Assembly (NCBI GenBank): GCA_041491305.1
Contig: JBGPUU010000001.1
Coordinates: 15,706 to 79,705, forward strand
Direction: 5' to 3'
Origin: Methanoperedens sp041491305
GTDB taxonomy: Archaea; Halobacteriota; Methanosarcinia; Methanosarcinales; Methanoperedenaceae
Length of the DNA stretch: 64,000 nucleotides
Shown here one piece after another: positions 44,408-53,236 of the stretch. The position numbers and the translations under genes are program-made. Under the pieces are notes generated by a model. It searched no databases and was not told where the DNA came from. It saw only the letters and a list, made by a program, of their open reading frames with translations. Within the stretch, counting starts at the first letter, position 1, and each line of letters starts with the position of its first letter.

Positions 44408-45919
44408 TCACATCTTCTTAAGCATAAGGATAGTCTCTTTGAGTCTTTCTACATGGGATGCGTACTGCGGTGGCGCAAATTCAATAAATTTCTGGAAAGA
44501 TAATATCGCTTCATCACCCCGACCCAAACTGAACAGCGCAACGCCTTTGTTATTCCATGCGTCAGCATATCGTGGGTTTATGTCAAGAGCCTTATCATAG
44601 CAGGCTATTGCTTCATCACCCCTTCCCAAACTATGTAGTACAACGCCTTTGTTAAGCCATGCCAAGGCATATCGTGGGTTTATATCAAGAGCCTTATCAT
44701 AACAGGAAATCGATTCAGTAGACCGGTGCAATTTATAAAATGTATTGCCTTTGTTGTACCATGCCTTGTCATCTCGTGGATTAAGATCAAGACCCTTATC
44801 GTACCAGGTTATAGCTTCAGCTTGCCGGCCCAAATCATCCAGAGCAGTGCCCTTGTTACACCATATCTTGAAATCTCGTGGGTTTATGTCAAGAGCCTTA
44901 TCATAGCAGGTTATGGCTTCCTCAGATCTGTCCAGTTCAGCCAGAGCATTGCCTTTGTTGATTAAATCATCCACTTCCAATTCCCCACCAGATTCTTCAG
45001 GAATCGTTTCACCAGTCAAATCAAAATATATCTTAGAAATATCCTGTCGCATCTCGCTGAAGTTCTGGTATCTTTTTGCAGGATCCTTCTCAAGGCACTT
45101 GCCAATGAGAACAGCAAGTTCAGCAGGAATACCTTGCTTGATAGGAATTGGAGATTCCTTCAAATGCATCTCTTTCCATGAACTCTTCCGTTGGTAAGGA
45201 TAGCTGCTTGTAACCATCTGGTAGAGAACTATGCCAAAGGCATAGATATCAGCCTTTGTATCGATTTCCTTGCATGTGAACTGTTCAGGAGCCATGTACG
45301 GCAAAGTCCCGGCAGTACTGCTCTGGACATAGCTCACATCTCGTGGAACCGCTATCTGTTCAGCTCTTGCTTCTATTGCCTTCGCCAGACCAAAATCTGT
45401 TATCTTTACAGTTTTATCTCTGGTAAGTAATATGTTACCAGGCTTGATATCCCGATGAACAAGTTTCATTTTATTATATGCATAATACATCCCATTGCAG
45501 AACTGGATAGCGAAGTTCAGGGCTAAGGGAAGGTCTAACATCTTTGTGTAGAGCCAGTCATCCAGATTCCCGCCTGCTGCGTATTCCACGAAAATATAAG
45601 GCTGGCCCTCGATGTTTTTTACATAGTACGGTCTGACAATGTTCTTATGCTTATCAAGCTTGATCCATTTTTCGGCTTCACTGGTAAAATCATCCCTTGC
45701 CCTCTGGCTCTGTAGGAACTTTGTCTGAAAGGTTTTGATTGCAAGCGGCCCTTTATCTTCATGATCATAGCATATATACACAACCCCGAAGCCGCCTCTT
45801 TTTATTTTATGTATCTCATACCTGTTCTCGATCCTATCTCCAATCTGCCACCTCTCGTGCTCTTCTATTCCAGCGACCTCTTTTTTCCTTCTGAGGCTAT
45901 CAAGCAGTTCCACGTCCAT
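44408..45919 (-). CDS. Hanks-type Ser/Thr kinase fused to TPR repeats
   Basis: The kinase is canonical: IKRGGFGVVYICYD, LAIKTFQTKFL, VHRDIKPGNILLTRDKT, ITDFGLAKAIEA and GTLPYMAPEQF with a long activation segment. Residues about 335-500 are five 34-residue TPRs (EEAITCYDKALDINPRDFKI and similar), nearly identical to one another and of 102-base period in the DNA. No membrane segment, so cytoplasmic. It is the first gene of the kinase/TPR/FHA cluster and the most typical enzyme in it. Its likely substrates are the FHA ligand and other cluster members; inferred. Confidence 0.92.
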   Translation of the reverse strand: MDVELLDSLRRKKEVAGIEEHERWQIGDRIENRYEIHKIKRGGFGVVYICYDHEDKGPLAIKTFQTKFLQSQRARDDFTSEAEKWIKLDKHKNIVRPYYVKNIEGQPYIFVEYAAGGNLDDWLYTKMLDLPLALNFAIQFCNGMYYAYNKMKLVHRDIKPGNILLTRDKTVKITDFGLAKAIEARAEQIAVPRDVSYVQSSTAGTLPYMAPEQFTCKEIDTKADIYAFGIVLYQMVTSSYPYQRKSSWKEMHLKESPIPIKQGIPAELAVLIGKCLEKDPAKRYQNFSEMRQDISKIYFDLTGETIPEESGGELEVDDLINKGNALAELDRSEEAITCYDKALDINPRDFKIWCNKGTALDDLGRQAEAITWYDKGLDLNPRDDKAWYNKGNTFYKLHRSTESISCYDKALDINPRYALAWLNKGVVLHSLGRGDEAIACYDKALDINPRYADAWNNKGVALFSLGRGDEAILSFQKFIEFAPPQYASHVERLKETILMLKKM

Positions 45920-46240
45920 CTCTCCTGCGCATATTCATAAGAATACCTTTTCAGGTTATAATAAGCTTTTCATTCGTCATTCGAAATACATTTAAAACCA
46001 TTAATTGGTCATCTTTGTATGCAGAACCGCAAACTCAGAATCAGCCTGAAAATCAATCGAAATTGGATGTCTGAATGATGTCCCTTTTATTTGTATTTGT
46101 ATCCAAGAATGGAGAGAAATGGAGGGATTTACAAAAAAGTCTCAGGCAACCAGATATGCCTTTTTGTTGATGACAAGTCAAATTTATTCACGGATGCTGC
46201 TTCCAATATTACTTGGTTTCATTTTAATCACAGATGGTTG
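45920..46240. other. Intergenic region between the kinase cluster and Orc1/Cdc6
   Basis: About 320 bases, AT-rich. A plus-strand frame from 46109 (MERNGGIYKKVSGNQICLFV) runs antisense into the end of the Orc gene and has no family match, so it is not called. Promoter of the kinase cluster is expected here. Confidence 0.5.
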
Positions 46241-47323
46241 TTAACATGGCATTGGCTGTTTCACTGTTATTATTCGTGTCCTCCCATTTTTACCCCGGTT
46301 CTCAATACATGTATCGACCAATTTGGCATTGATTAACTTATCCAGCGCTTTATGAAATGTAGTATATCCTTTTTTTGTTCGCTTATGAAATTCGATAAAT
46401 AGCTCACCGGCATGCGATGTACCCATTTCAGACGCTGCGTTGAGGAGCGCGGTTTCTGTATCGGTGAATACTTTCAGATATCTTTTCAATCTATCTTCCG
46501 AGGCTTCGATGAGTGCGGTATCAACATCCGTGAAATCAACGGTCTTAGAAGCGCGCATTTCTGCGTTAATAACAGATCTTTTCAGAAGATCGATACCAAA
46601 CCTGATATCTCCTTTAGGTACGGTGCAGCCGGTTATTTTCTCGATAATTCCTTTCTCAACAACATTCGGGTATAACCCGATTTTTGCCCGCCTATCCAGG
46701 ATGTCAAAGGTTTCGTCCCAGGTATATCCGGGAAATTTAACGATTTTTGGTGTGAATATCGAGGTTATATCATCCAGTGGTGGATATGAAATGCTGTGTA
46801 CGGCGGCTAAACCGATATTAAGGGGATACTCTTCATAAAGTCTTAAAATATTATTCACTACATCATGGAAAATCCCCCTTGAAATCAAGAAATCCGCATC
46901 ATCCAGTATCACAAACATTGTCTTGTTTTTGGCAGTGAGCGTCTCCGCTATCTTTTCGTATAATTTTTTCAATGCTATTCCGGAGGGGGGCAGCTCTATT
47001 CCTGTCATCTTCCTGTAGATTTCCGCAAGTACGGAGTAATGAGTCTGCGTATACCTGCAGTTGATATAAGCCAAAATGAGGCTTGAAGGGGATATCTGTT
47101 CTGCTAGCTCGATAATTTTTTTGACCGAAGTGGTCTTTCCTGTTCCAGGCGGACCAATGCATATTATGTTCTGCGGATGCTTGCCATCTATCCCGGGCGC
47201 TATAGCATAACCTATTCTTTTTATCTGCAGGTCTCGATAGAGAAACTCATCCGGGACGTATCCAAGCTCAAATATTTCCTTATCCTTAAACAGCGTCTGC
47301 TCCCATGCAAGTAGATTTTTCAT
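46241..47323 (-). CDS. Orc1/Cdc6 family replication initiator ATPase
   Basis: AAA+ core: Walker A ICIGPPGTGKTTSVKKI, Walker B MFVILDDADFLISRG, sensor 1 near NIGLAAVHSISYP and a sensor-2 region PKGDIRFGIDLLKRSV, followed by a C-terminal winged helix (HAGELFIEFHKRTKKGYTTF). 360 residues is a usual size. Orc1/Cdc6 proteins bind ORB elements to open the origin. The protein is rather divergent, and its neighbour is an integrase, so it could belong to a plasmid or integrated element instead of the main origin. I see no clear ORB repeats in the 100 bases before it. Confidence 0.88.
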   Translation of the reverse strand: MKNLLAWEQTLFKDKEIFELGYVPDEFLYRDLQIKRIGYAIAPGIDGKHPQNIICIGPPGTGKTTSVKKIIELAEQISPSSLILAYINCRYTQTHYSVLAEIYRKMTGIELPPSGIALKKLYEKIAETLTAKNKTMFVILDDADFLISRGIFHDVVNNILRLYEEYPLNIGLAAVHSISYPPLDDITSIFTPKIVKFPGYTWDETFDILDRRAKIGLYPNVVEKGIIEKITGCTVPKGDIRFGIDLLKRSVINAEMRASKTVDFTDVDTALIEASEDRLKRYLKVFTDTETALLNAASEMGTSHAGELFIEFHKRTKKGYTTFHKALDKLINAKLVDTCIENRGKNGRTRIITVKQPMPC

Positions 47324-47425
47324 TTTTTATCACCCAAAGCACGTTTTTTGTTTTTTTCCGATACCCGTTTTTTGCGAAAATTGTTTTAATTGTTATTAAA
47401 GATTCAATGAGCGGGGTGAAAGTAT

Positions 47426-48610
47426 TCAAGTGCCTGTTTTCCTTGATTCCATGCGGCTCTTTATCAGCTCCAAAATAGCAGGTTCCTGCCTTATCAAATC
47501 CATAAGTTCTATTGTGAGAGATACCTTTTCCTTATCAATATTTATTGCTGTAACAAGGTCAAGCGCTGCGCCGCATTTATAGCAGAACTTCCCTGTAGTT
47601 CCATTTACTGTGCTACACCTGGGGCATTGAATAGGAGCCAGTTCTTTATCCTGTGGTGTTGAGGTTTTTGAAATACCATATGCCCTGAGAAGCGTTTCGT
47701 CTAAGTTCTTGCCTGAACGATGAACATATATCCGGGTCATTCTGGATCCCTGTATCCAGCCAAAGTATTCATCCATCATCGAATCTGTGAGAATTCCAGA
47801 CTTCTCGGTAGCACTGGTGTGCCTGAAAAGATGGTTATATACCCGTTTTTGGATGCCAGCTCTCTTGGCAATTCTTTTTATCCGCATGGTTATTGCAGGA
47901 TACAGGAGCTGCTGACAGGTGGTGCCTTCGAGCCCGTTAGTTCTTCCATTTTCTCCCAGTCTTATCCAAAAAGGAGCATTGGGATCTAATTTCTTGGGAT
48001 GGACATTAAGCCATGCACTGAGATAAGGAGATGAGAATATTGCCCTGACGCGTCTCATTCCAGTCTTCCCGTTGACTATGAAAATTGCGCCATAATCATC
48101 AAAATGAACGTCCTTAATCTGCAAGGTTGCAAGTTCTCCTATCCTGCAGCCTGTTTCGTATAGAGCCGCTATCATAGCTTTGTCCATAGGATGCATGGCG
48201 CAATCTATCATTTTCAAGACTTCTTCTCTTGTGAAAATGTCCGGGATTTTATTCTTGACATTTTTCATGATAATCAGATTTCCAAGGTCGTTTTTCCCTG
48301 TTTGTTTAAGAAATGTTTTGAAAATCTGCTTGTATGTGTATTTTGTCCAGTCTGCTATATCCTTGCGCTGCACCCATTCTAAAAAAGAGTAAATATCTTC
48401 TTTTTCCAAAGAATCGAGATCCTTGTTCAATTTCCCGCTTATTATTCTAAGAACAGAAATACACCTTTCTATTCTGGCCTTACTAAATTCTTTTATAAAC
48501 AACTGCCTTTCATAATCGAATATTATCTTCTTATTGTTTCCACTGATGCTGGCATTTCTAATATTTTCTTCTGCGCGTTTCAGTATTCCCTCGTAACCAT
48601 AGATATCCAT
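47426..48610 (-). CDS. Tyrosine recombinase/integrase with C-terminal zinc ribbon
   Basis: The SAM-like N-terminal core-binding domain (SFLEWVQRKDIADWTKYTYK) is followed by the catalytic domain: Arg I in AALYETGCRIGELATLQIKD, HxxR in NHLFRHTSATE, a Trp/His-region GWIQGSRMTRIY with the nucleophile Tyr. A zinc ribbon follows (CPRCSTVNGTTGKFCYKCG). ATG at 48610 gives MDIYGYEG. Zn-ribbon integrases of this type are common in Methanosarcinales. The position 110 bases from a tRNA-Ser gene suggests use of the tRNA as an attachment site. Confidence 0.9.
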   Translation of the reverse strand: MDIYGYEGILKRAEENIRNASISGNNKKIIFDYERQLFIKEFSKARIERCISVLRIISGKLNKDLDSLEKEDIYSFLEWVQRKDIADWTKYTYKQIFKTFLKQTGKNDLGNLIIMKNVKNKIPDIFTREEVLKMIDCAMHPMDKAMIAALYETGCRIGELATLQIKDVHFDDYGAIFIVNGKTGMRRVRAIFSSPYLSAWLNVHPKKLDPNAPFWIRLGENGRTNGLEGTTCQQLLYPAITMRIKRIAKRAGIQKRVYNHLFRHTSATEKSGILTDSMMDEYFGWIQGSRMTRIYVHRSGKNLDETLLRAYGISKTSTPQDKELAPIQCPRCSTVNGTTGKFCYKCGAALDLVTAINIDKEKVSLTIELMDLIRQEPAILELIKSRMESRKTGT

Positions 48611-48721
48611 AGTTAACCACTCCAATCTGGTTTGAGAATATAATCGTGAGGTAAGTACTGGTGAAAGTGCACTATTGAAAGAATATTTGGCCTTTGTAGG
48701 GCGTTTAACAAAAATTTGAGC

Positions 48722-48806
48722 GCCGAGGTAGGGATTTGAACCCTAGCTTACCAGAAGGTAAAACAGGTCTCGAGCCTGCCGCGTTAGTCCGCTCTGCCAC
48801 CTCGGC
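48722..48806 (-). tRNA. tRNA-Ser (anticodon CGA)
   Basis: Minus-strand cloverleaf with acceptor stem GCCGAGG/CCTCGGC, D-arm GCAGAGCGGACTAACGC, anticodon stem GCAGG/CCTGT around loop CTCGAGA (anticodon CGA, reads UCG), a long variable arm typical of serine tRNA and T-loop GGTTCAAATCC. The discriminator base is G, as expected for Ser. No encoded CCA. It lies between the integrase gene and the surface protein gene. Confidence 0.95.
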
Positions 48807-48953
48807 ACTGGTCATTTTTAATAAAGTTTGTAGCCTATTAACCTGACGCTACATTCGTTTATTACCTTTTATCTTACCCAAATACACCTGTGTGATTATA
48901 ATCTTGTCTGAATATAGTCAAAATAATTCTCTAATTGTTTTTATGTGTCATCT

Positions 48954-48961
48954 CTATATAC
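48954..48961 (+). promoter_or_regulatory. TATA box of the PGF-pre-PGF surface protein gene
   Basis: CTATATAC lies about 35 bases before the ATG, placing the transcript start near 48985. A GGGGAAGAG ribosome site follows at 48983-48991, so the transcript start may be slightly upstream of the best estimate. Confidence 0.5.
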
Positions 48962-48992
48962 GTGAGAATACTTATGTATTAAGGGGAAGAGC

Positions 48993-51536
48993 ATGGCTTA
49001 CATCTTTGATTATAAAAACCGGGATAACCATGGATGCGGCACAGGGCAGTGCATAGGAATAGTTCTTGCTTTGTTAATGGTCTTGGTGCTGGCAGGGGAG
49101 GGCAGTGCCGCAACTACTACTTATAAATGGTTTTTTAATACTGATAACGAGTCATGGGTATTTTCCAATTCGACATGCGGCACATCCTGTACGGTAAGTT
49201 CAGGCGTCAACTTATCAGATGGTGCGCCCGGCTCGTTAACCGCCAATATTTCTGTTAACACGTCCAACTCAAGATCTGCAGCTACATCCTGGCGTTCACC
49301 CAATTTTACCTGGAATAACGGGACTCCTAATTCCGCGGTTTTAAACTTTAGCTTCAAAGTTGCAATTTTTAATGAGACATCCGGTATCAATAACTATAGT
49401 ATATTCCTCAAAGATCCGGATGACAATGTACAACAAATATATCCAATTACTGCATTTAATGAAACCGGCAGCTGGGGTAACTTTTCCAATAATTCGATCA
49501 ATGCATCGTATTTTAGTAAATCCGGCAATTATAGTTTGTTATTGAATGCAAGTTTAAATGCCTCAAGGGATGATGATAATAATACTCCGGTTATAGTCGA
49601 GGTTAGATGGGACAACCCCAACATTACCTTAACAACCCTGCCTCCCGACGTCATTTCAAACACGAACCGCCAGTATGTCAAAACCGGTGAAAATGTATCC
49701 TTGAATGCAACTATTACTGCGACTGCAGGCGTGCGGAATGCAACAGTCAATGTCTCTGCGATAAACTCCACAATAGTCCAGGCTGTTCTAAATAATGTAG
49801 GTGGATTCTGGATCAATAATTCCATAATAGCAGACAGAACCGATACCAACGGGTTAATGAATCTCACAATAACTGCCTATAATAACGCCAGCGATGTTAA
49901 CAACAGCATCAACATGACGGTAGGAATAGATGATACACCGCCATCCGTGTTCTCCAATACCGATGACGTTGATGTGCCGAATTGTAGTGCCCCGTCATTG
50001 AATGCAACTATAACTGATTCAGGTGCCGGAGTGAAAAATGCAACAGTCAACATCTCAGCTATAAATTCGACAATAAATGAGGCTATTCTTAATAATGTCA
50101 GCGGGTTCTGGATTAATAATTCCATAACAGCAGATAAAGTGACTGTAGGGTTCGTGAACCTCACAATAACAGCTTACGATAACGCTGGCAATGTTAATAA
50201 TGGCACAAACCTGACAGTGCAAGTGACACCGGTCAGGGCAGTCAATCTTTCGAATATTTCATTCCTTTCCCATTCAACAGCCGCGGGAACCAACGCCACC
50301 TATGTTCTACACCTTACAAATAACGGAAGTGATCCTGATTCATATACGCTTATATTGGACAATCCGGACAGTGCCTCAGTATACGGCTTAAACGTTTCAT
50401 CTCCTGTCTTCCTGAATGCAAATGAAACGAGTATATTCGCGCTCAATGTAACCAATACAACGCCAGGCACATTTCATGTCAATGTCACAGCAATCTCGGT
50501 GAATGACTCAAACAGGTTTTCATACATCAATACCACAACCACCGTGACTGCACCGGAAGGGCCTAACTTTACGAGCTTCGCTCCACCATCGCCAGTCAAT
50601 GACGTAGCGGGAGCAAGTAGGACATTCAATATCACCACAAACCAGACAGTGAACGTGACCTGGTACATCAACGGCACTTTTGCCCAGAGTAATGTGAGCG
50701 TAACCGATGCAAACTACACCAATATCTCTCCTGTCGCTGGCTTCTGGAACGTAACAGCAATTGCAAATAATACCAACGGCACAGTTTATCAGACATGGAA
50801 TTGGAGCGTTACTTCTCCAACACACTTTTCAACAGGCGGAGGAGGCGGCGGCTGCACAGGAGGCGGAGTAATTACGTCCGAGCCTTATACCAACATAGAA
50901 AAAGCAGAGAGGTACGACAACGACCTTATCACCGACACGCCAGTCACCTATACATACAAAGTGCCTGAACTTGGTGTATACGAAATAGCAGTCACAGACG
51001 AACTGAACGAAGATTGTAAGGCCATAAGAGTAGAAGTGCTTAAAGGCACATCAAAACTTGTAACAGTTTCACCGCCAGGAACAGTAAACAAGAATGTGAA
51101 TATCTGGGCAGGAACTGATAGTATAGAAGAAGCATTAATCAGATTCAAAGTCGAGAATTCCTGGCTCAGCAGCAACAGTTTTGCAACCAGTGACGTGAAA
51201 ATGGTCAAATGGGACGGAAGCAAATGGGTGCAGCTTGAAACCATGGAGAAAAATAAGGACAGCGCATTCACTTACTTTGAGGCAAAGACAGATACCTTCT
51301 CGGTGTTCGCAATAACCGGATTAAATGGCGCGGAAGTGCCCACACCTACGCCGGCAGGCGTGGTAACAGAAATTCCGGCTAAGCAAACAGGTACGTCAGC
51401 TCCGGCGCCGGCAAAGAAGGGAATCCCCTGGTTTGAAATAATTATGGTTTTTGTTACAATAGCGTTGCTGATAGCATCGCTGAACAAGGATCGAAAGAGG
51501 CAGCGAAAAGATATTAATGACGCGGTGAAGAGGTAG
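48993..51536 (+). CDS. Surface protein with Ig-like repeats and PGF-pre-PGF domain
   Basis: 847 residues. A signal peptide (GIVLALLMVLVLAGEGSAA) is followed by a carbohydrate-binding-like domain, two closely related repeats of about 100 residues (ATVNVSAINSTIVQAVLNNV and ATVNISAINSTINEAILNNV), a CARDB-like domain and a Gly-rich GGGGGGCTGGG hinge. Next comes the PGF-pre-PGF domain (YTYKVPELGVYEIAVTDELN to FSVFAITG). A Pro/Thr spacer and a C-terminal helix WFEIIMVFVTIALLIASL with basic end anchor it. Many NxT/S sequons suggest N-glycosylation. It should be a cell-surface, possibly adhesive, protein. Confidence 0.9.
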   Translation: MAYIFDYKNRDNHGCGTGQCIGIVLALLMVLVLAGEGSAATTTYKWFFNTDNESWVFSNSTCGTSCTVSSGVNLSDGAPGSLTANISVNTSNSRSAATSWRSPNFTWNNGTPNSAVLNFSFKVAIFNETSGINNYSIFLKDPDDNVQQIYPITAFNETGSWGNFSNNSINASYFSKSGNYSLLLNASLNASRDDDNNTPVIVEVRWDNPNITLTTLPPDVISNTNRQYVKTGENVSLNATITATAGVRNATVNVSAINSTIVQAVLNNVGGFWINNSIIADRTDTNGLMNLTITAYNNASDVNNSINMTVGIDDTPPSVFSNTDDVDVPNCSAPSLNATITDSGAGVKNATVNISAINSTINEAILNNVSGFWINNSITADKVTVGFVNLTITAYDNAGNVNNGTNLTVQVTPVRAVNLSNISFLSHSTAAGTNATYVLHLTNNGSDPDSYTLILDNPDSASVYGLNVSSPVFLNANETSIFALNVTNTTPGTFHVNVTAISVNDSNRFSYINTTTTVTAPEGPNFTSFAPPSPVNDVAGASRTFNITTNQTVNVTWYINGTFAQSNVSVTDANYTNISPVAGFWNVTAIANNTNGTVYQTWNWSVTSPTHFSTGGGGGGCTGGGVITSEPYTNIEKAERYDNDLITDTPVTYTYKVPELGVYEIAVTDELNEDCKAIRVEVLKGTSKLVTVSPPGTVNKNVNIWAGTDSIEEALIRFKVENSWLSSNSFATSDVKMVKWDGSKWVQLETMEKNKDSAFTYFEAKTDTFSVFAITGLNGAEVPTPTPAGVVTEIPAKQTGTSAPAPAKKGIPWFEIIMVFVTIALLIASLNKDRKRQRKDINDAVKR
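49700..50220 (+). repeat. Two direct coding repeats of about 300 bases
   Basis: The segments near 49735-49915 and 50035-50215 share long stretches such as TTCTGGATCAATAATTCCAT versus TTCTGGATTAATAATTCCAT, encoding the two Ig-like units of the surface protein. A recent in-gene duplication. Confidence 0.75.
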
Positions 51537-51594
51537 GTAAACCTTTGTAGCTTCAAGTCAATAGGCTACCTTTGTAATACTTATCAGGTGATTC

Positions 51595-52251
51595 ATGAGA
51601 CTTGACTCTTATCTCGTCGAGATTGGTAATCTTGGTTCCCGCGGGCGCGCAAAACGCGCCGTTGTTGAGGGGCAGGTGAAAGTCAATGGTAAGATTACCA
51701 CCAAACCCTCGTTTGATGTTGCATATTCCGACAGCATTGAAGTAACTGAGGGGCTTGACAGGCCCGCAGGCTACTGGAAACTAAAAGAGATACAGGAGAA
51801 GACCCATCTTATTAAGGACGGAGATACGGTACTCGACATAGGTTCAAGCGCGGGGGGTTTTCTCATGTTCGCTTCAGAGATTGCTTCCAGTGTCCATGGC
51901 ATCGAGTTCAGCCATGAGTTCCGCGGTGAACTTGGAAAACTCGCGCATGAACACCAGAATGTAACCGTGGAATTCGGCGATGTTTTTTCAATACCTGTTG
52001 GAAAAGAGAAAATTGCAGTATTTGATGTTTTACTTCTGGATATCACCGCAAGCCCTTTATCTTCTATAAAAGCTCTTGAGAATGTGCTGCCTGCCTTAAA
52101 AAGCGGCGGAATGCTCCTTCAGGTAATTAAATTGCCAAAAGACAGGGACAGGGAACCGATACTCAGGAAGCTCACTTCCCTGGGATTGGAAATTACCGGA
52201 GTGCTTGAACCGGAGAAAAAAGAAGCATATATCATTGCAAGGAAGTTATAA
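51595..52251 (+). CDS. TlyA-family rRNA methyltransferase (S4 plus FtsJ-like domain)
   Basis: An S4 RNA-binding domain is at the start (RLDSYLVEIGNLGSRGRAKR and VKVNGKITTKP). A Rossmann methyltransferase follows with motif I TVLDIGSSAGGFLMFAS and the FtsJ-type catalytic region DVLLLDITASP. TlyA proteins 2'-O-methylate rRNA cytidines. In archaea this gene often neighbours dph2, as here, where its stop shares a base with the dph2 start (TAATG). Confidence 0.88.
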   Translation: MRLDSYLVEIGNLGSRGRAKRAVVEGQVKVNGKITTKPSFDVAYSDSIEVTEGLDRPAGYWKLKEIQEKTHLIKDGDTVLDIGSSAGGFLMFASEIASSVHGIEFSHEFRGELGKLAHEHQNVTVEFGDVFSIPVGKEKIAVFDVLLLDITASPLSSIKALENVLPALKSGGMLLQVIKLPKDRDREPILRKLTSLGLEITGVLEPEKKEAYIIARKL

Positions 52252-53231
52252 TGGAGCAATTTGATTTTGACCTGGAACGCATTTTTAAAATCATAAAAGA
52301 CAAAAAATGCAAAAATATCGGTCTTCAGTTCCCTGAGGGTTTGAAAAGGCAGGGAATAAAAATCGCTAAGGAGATTGAAGAAAAAACCGGGGTAAGTACA
52401 ATTATTTCAGGTAACCCCTGCTTCGGGGCATGCGATATTGATGCAGTCCTTGAAAGAAAAGTCGATTTGCTTTTCCACTTCGGGCATTCAAAAATGGGAA
52501 AACACGATAACGTGGTTTTTATTGAAATGCGTTCAAATATCGATGTCCTGCCCGCCGTTAAAATTGCGATTCCCCTGTTAAAAGAAAAGAAAATCGGTCT
52601 TGTAACTACAGTCCAGCATATTCATAAACTGGATGAAGTCTCAAAATTCCTGAAGCGCAACGAAAAGGAACCGGTAATCGGGAAGGGCGATTTGAGAGTC
52701 AGTTATCCCGGGCAGGTACTGGGATGCAATTTCACGTCTGCACGCATTGATTGCGAGGAGTACCTTTACATCGGCAGCGGGTTTTTCCACCCCCTCGGGG
52801 TTGCTATTGCAACGGGAAAAAGAGTAATAGCGGCAGACCCGTATTTGAACCAGGCACAAGAGGTCTCTCCTGAAAAGTTCCTTCGCAAGCGAAGCGGGTA
52901 TATCGCAAAGGCGATGGATGCAAAAGTCTTCGGGATAATCGTTTCAACAAAAAGCGGGCAGGACAGGATGACGCTTGCAAGACGGCTTCTTGAAATCGCA
53001 AATAAGCGCGGTATTTCGGCGCAAATTATCATGATGGACCTTGTAACTCCCGAACAATTGCTCGGATTCAAAGCCGATGCTTATGTAAATACGGCATGCC
53101 CCAGAATCACGATTGACGATTCGGAACGATTTCATGTGCCTGTGCTTACACCTGCGGAGTTTGAGATTGTGATAGGGGAAAGAAAATGGGAATCCCTTGA
53201 AATGGATGAGATTCTGGAAGAAAAGGAGTAG
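52251..53231 (+). CDS. dph2: Diphthamide biosynthesis radical enzyme Dph2
   Basis: The three cluster cysteines of archaeal Dph2 are in GNPCFGACDIDAV, GQVLGCNFTSAR and VNTACPRITIDD, with spacing like the Pyrococcus enzyme. Dph2 uses a noncanonical 4Fe-4S/SAM chemistry to transfer the 3-amino-3-carboxypropyl group to His of elongation factor 2. Length of 326 residues is normal. Translationally coupled to the tlyA-type gene. A further archaeal marker. Confidence 0.94.
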   Translation: MEQFDFDLERIFKIIKDKKCKNIGLQFPEGLKRQGIKIAKEIEEKTGVSTIISGNPCFGACDIDAVLERKVDLLFHFGHSKMGKHDNVVFIEMRSNIDVLPAVKIAIPLLKEKKIGLVTTVQHIHKLDEVSKFLKRNEKEPVIGKGDLRVSYPGQVLGCNFTSARIDCEEYLYIGSGFFHPLGVAIATGKRVIAADPYLNQAQEVSPEKFLRKRSGYIAKAMDAKVFGIIVSTKSGQDRMTLARRLLEIANKRGISAQIIMMDLVTPEQLLGFKADAYVNTACPRITIDDSERFHVPVLTPAEFEIVIGERKWESLEMDEILEEKE

Positions 53232-53236
53232 GGCCA

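Noticed and set aside
46091..46336. 81-codon plus-strand frame in the gap after Orc1/Cdc6
   Set aside because: It overlaps the end of the Orc gene antisense, and shows no ribosome site or recognised motif.
47324..47425. Replication origin (ORB) next to Orc1/Cdc6
   Set aside because: The short gap is T-rich (GTTTTTTGTTTTTTT) but I cannot see the G-rich ORB core or paired inverted copies.
36237..48806. Attachment-site repeat (att) of the tRNA-Ser 3' half elsewhere in the island
   Set aside because: I looked for GGTAGGGATTTGAACC and its reverse complement by eye and found no second copy in the window.
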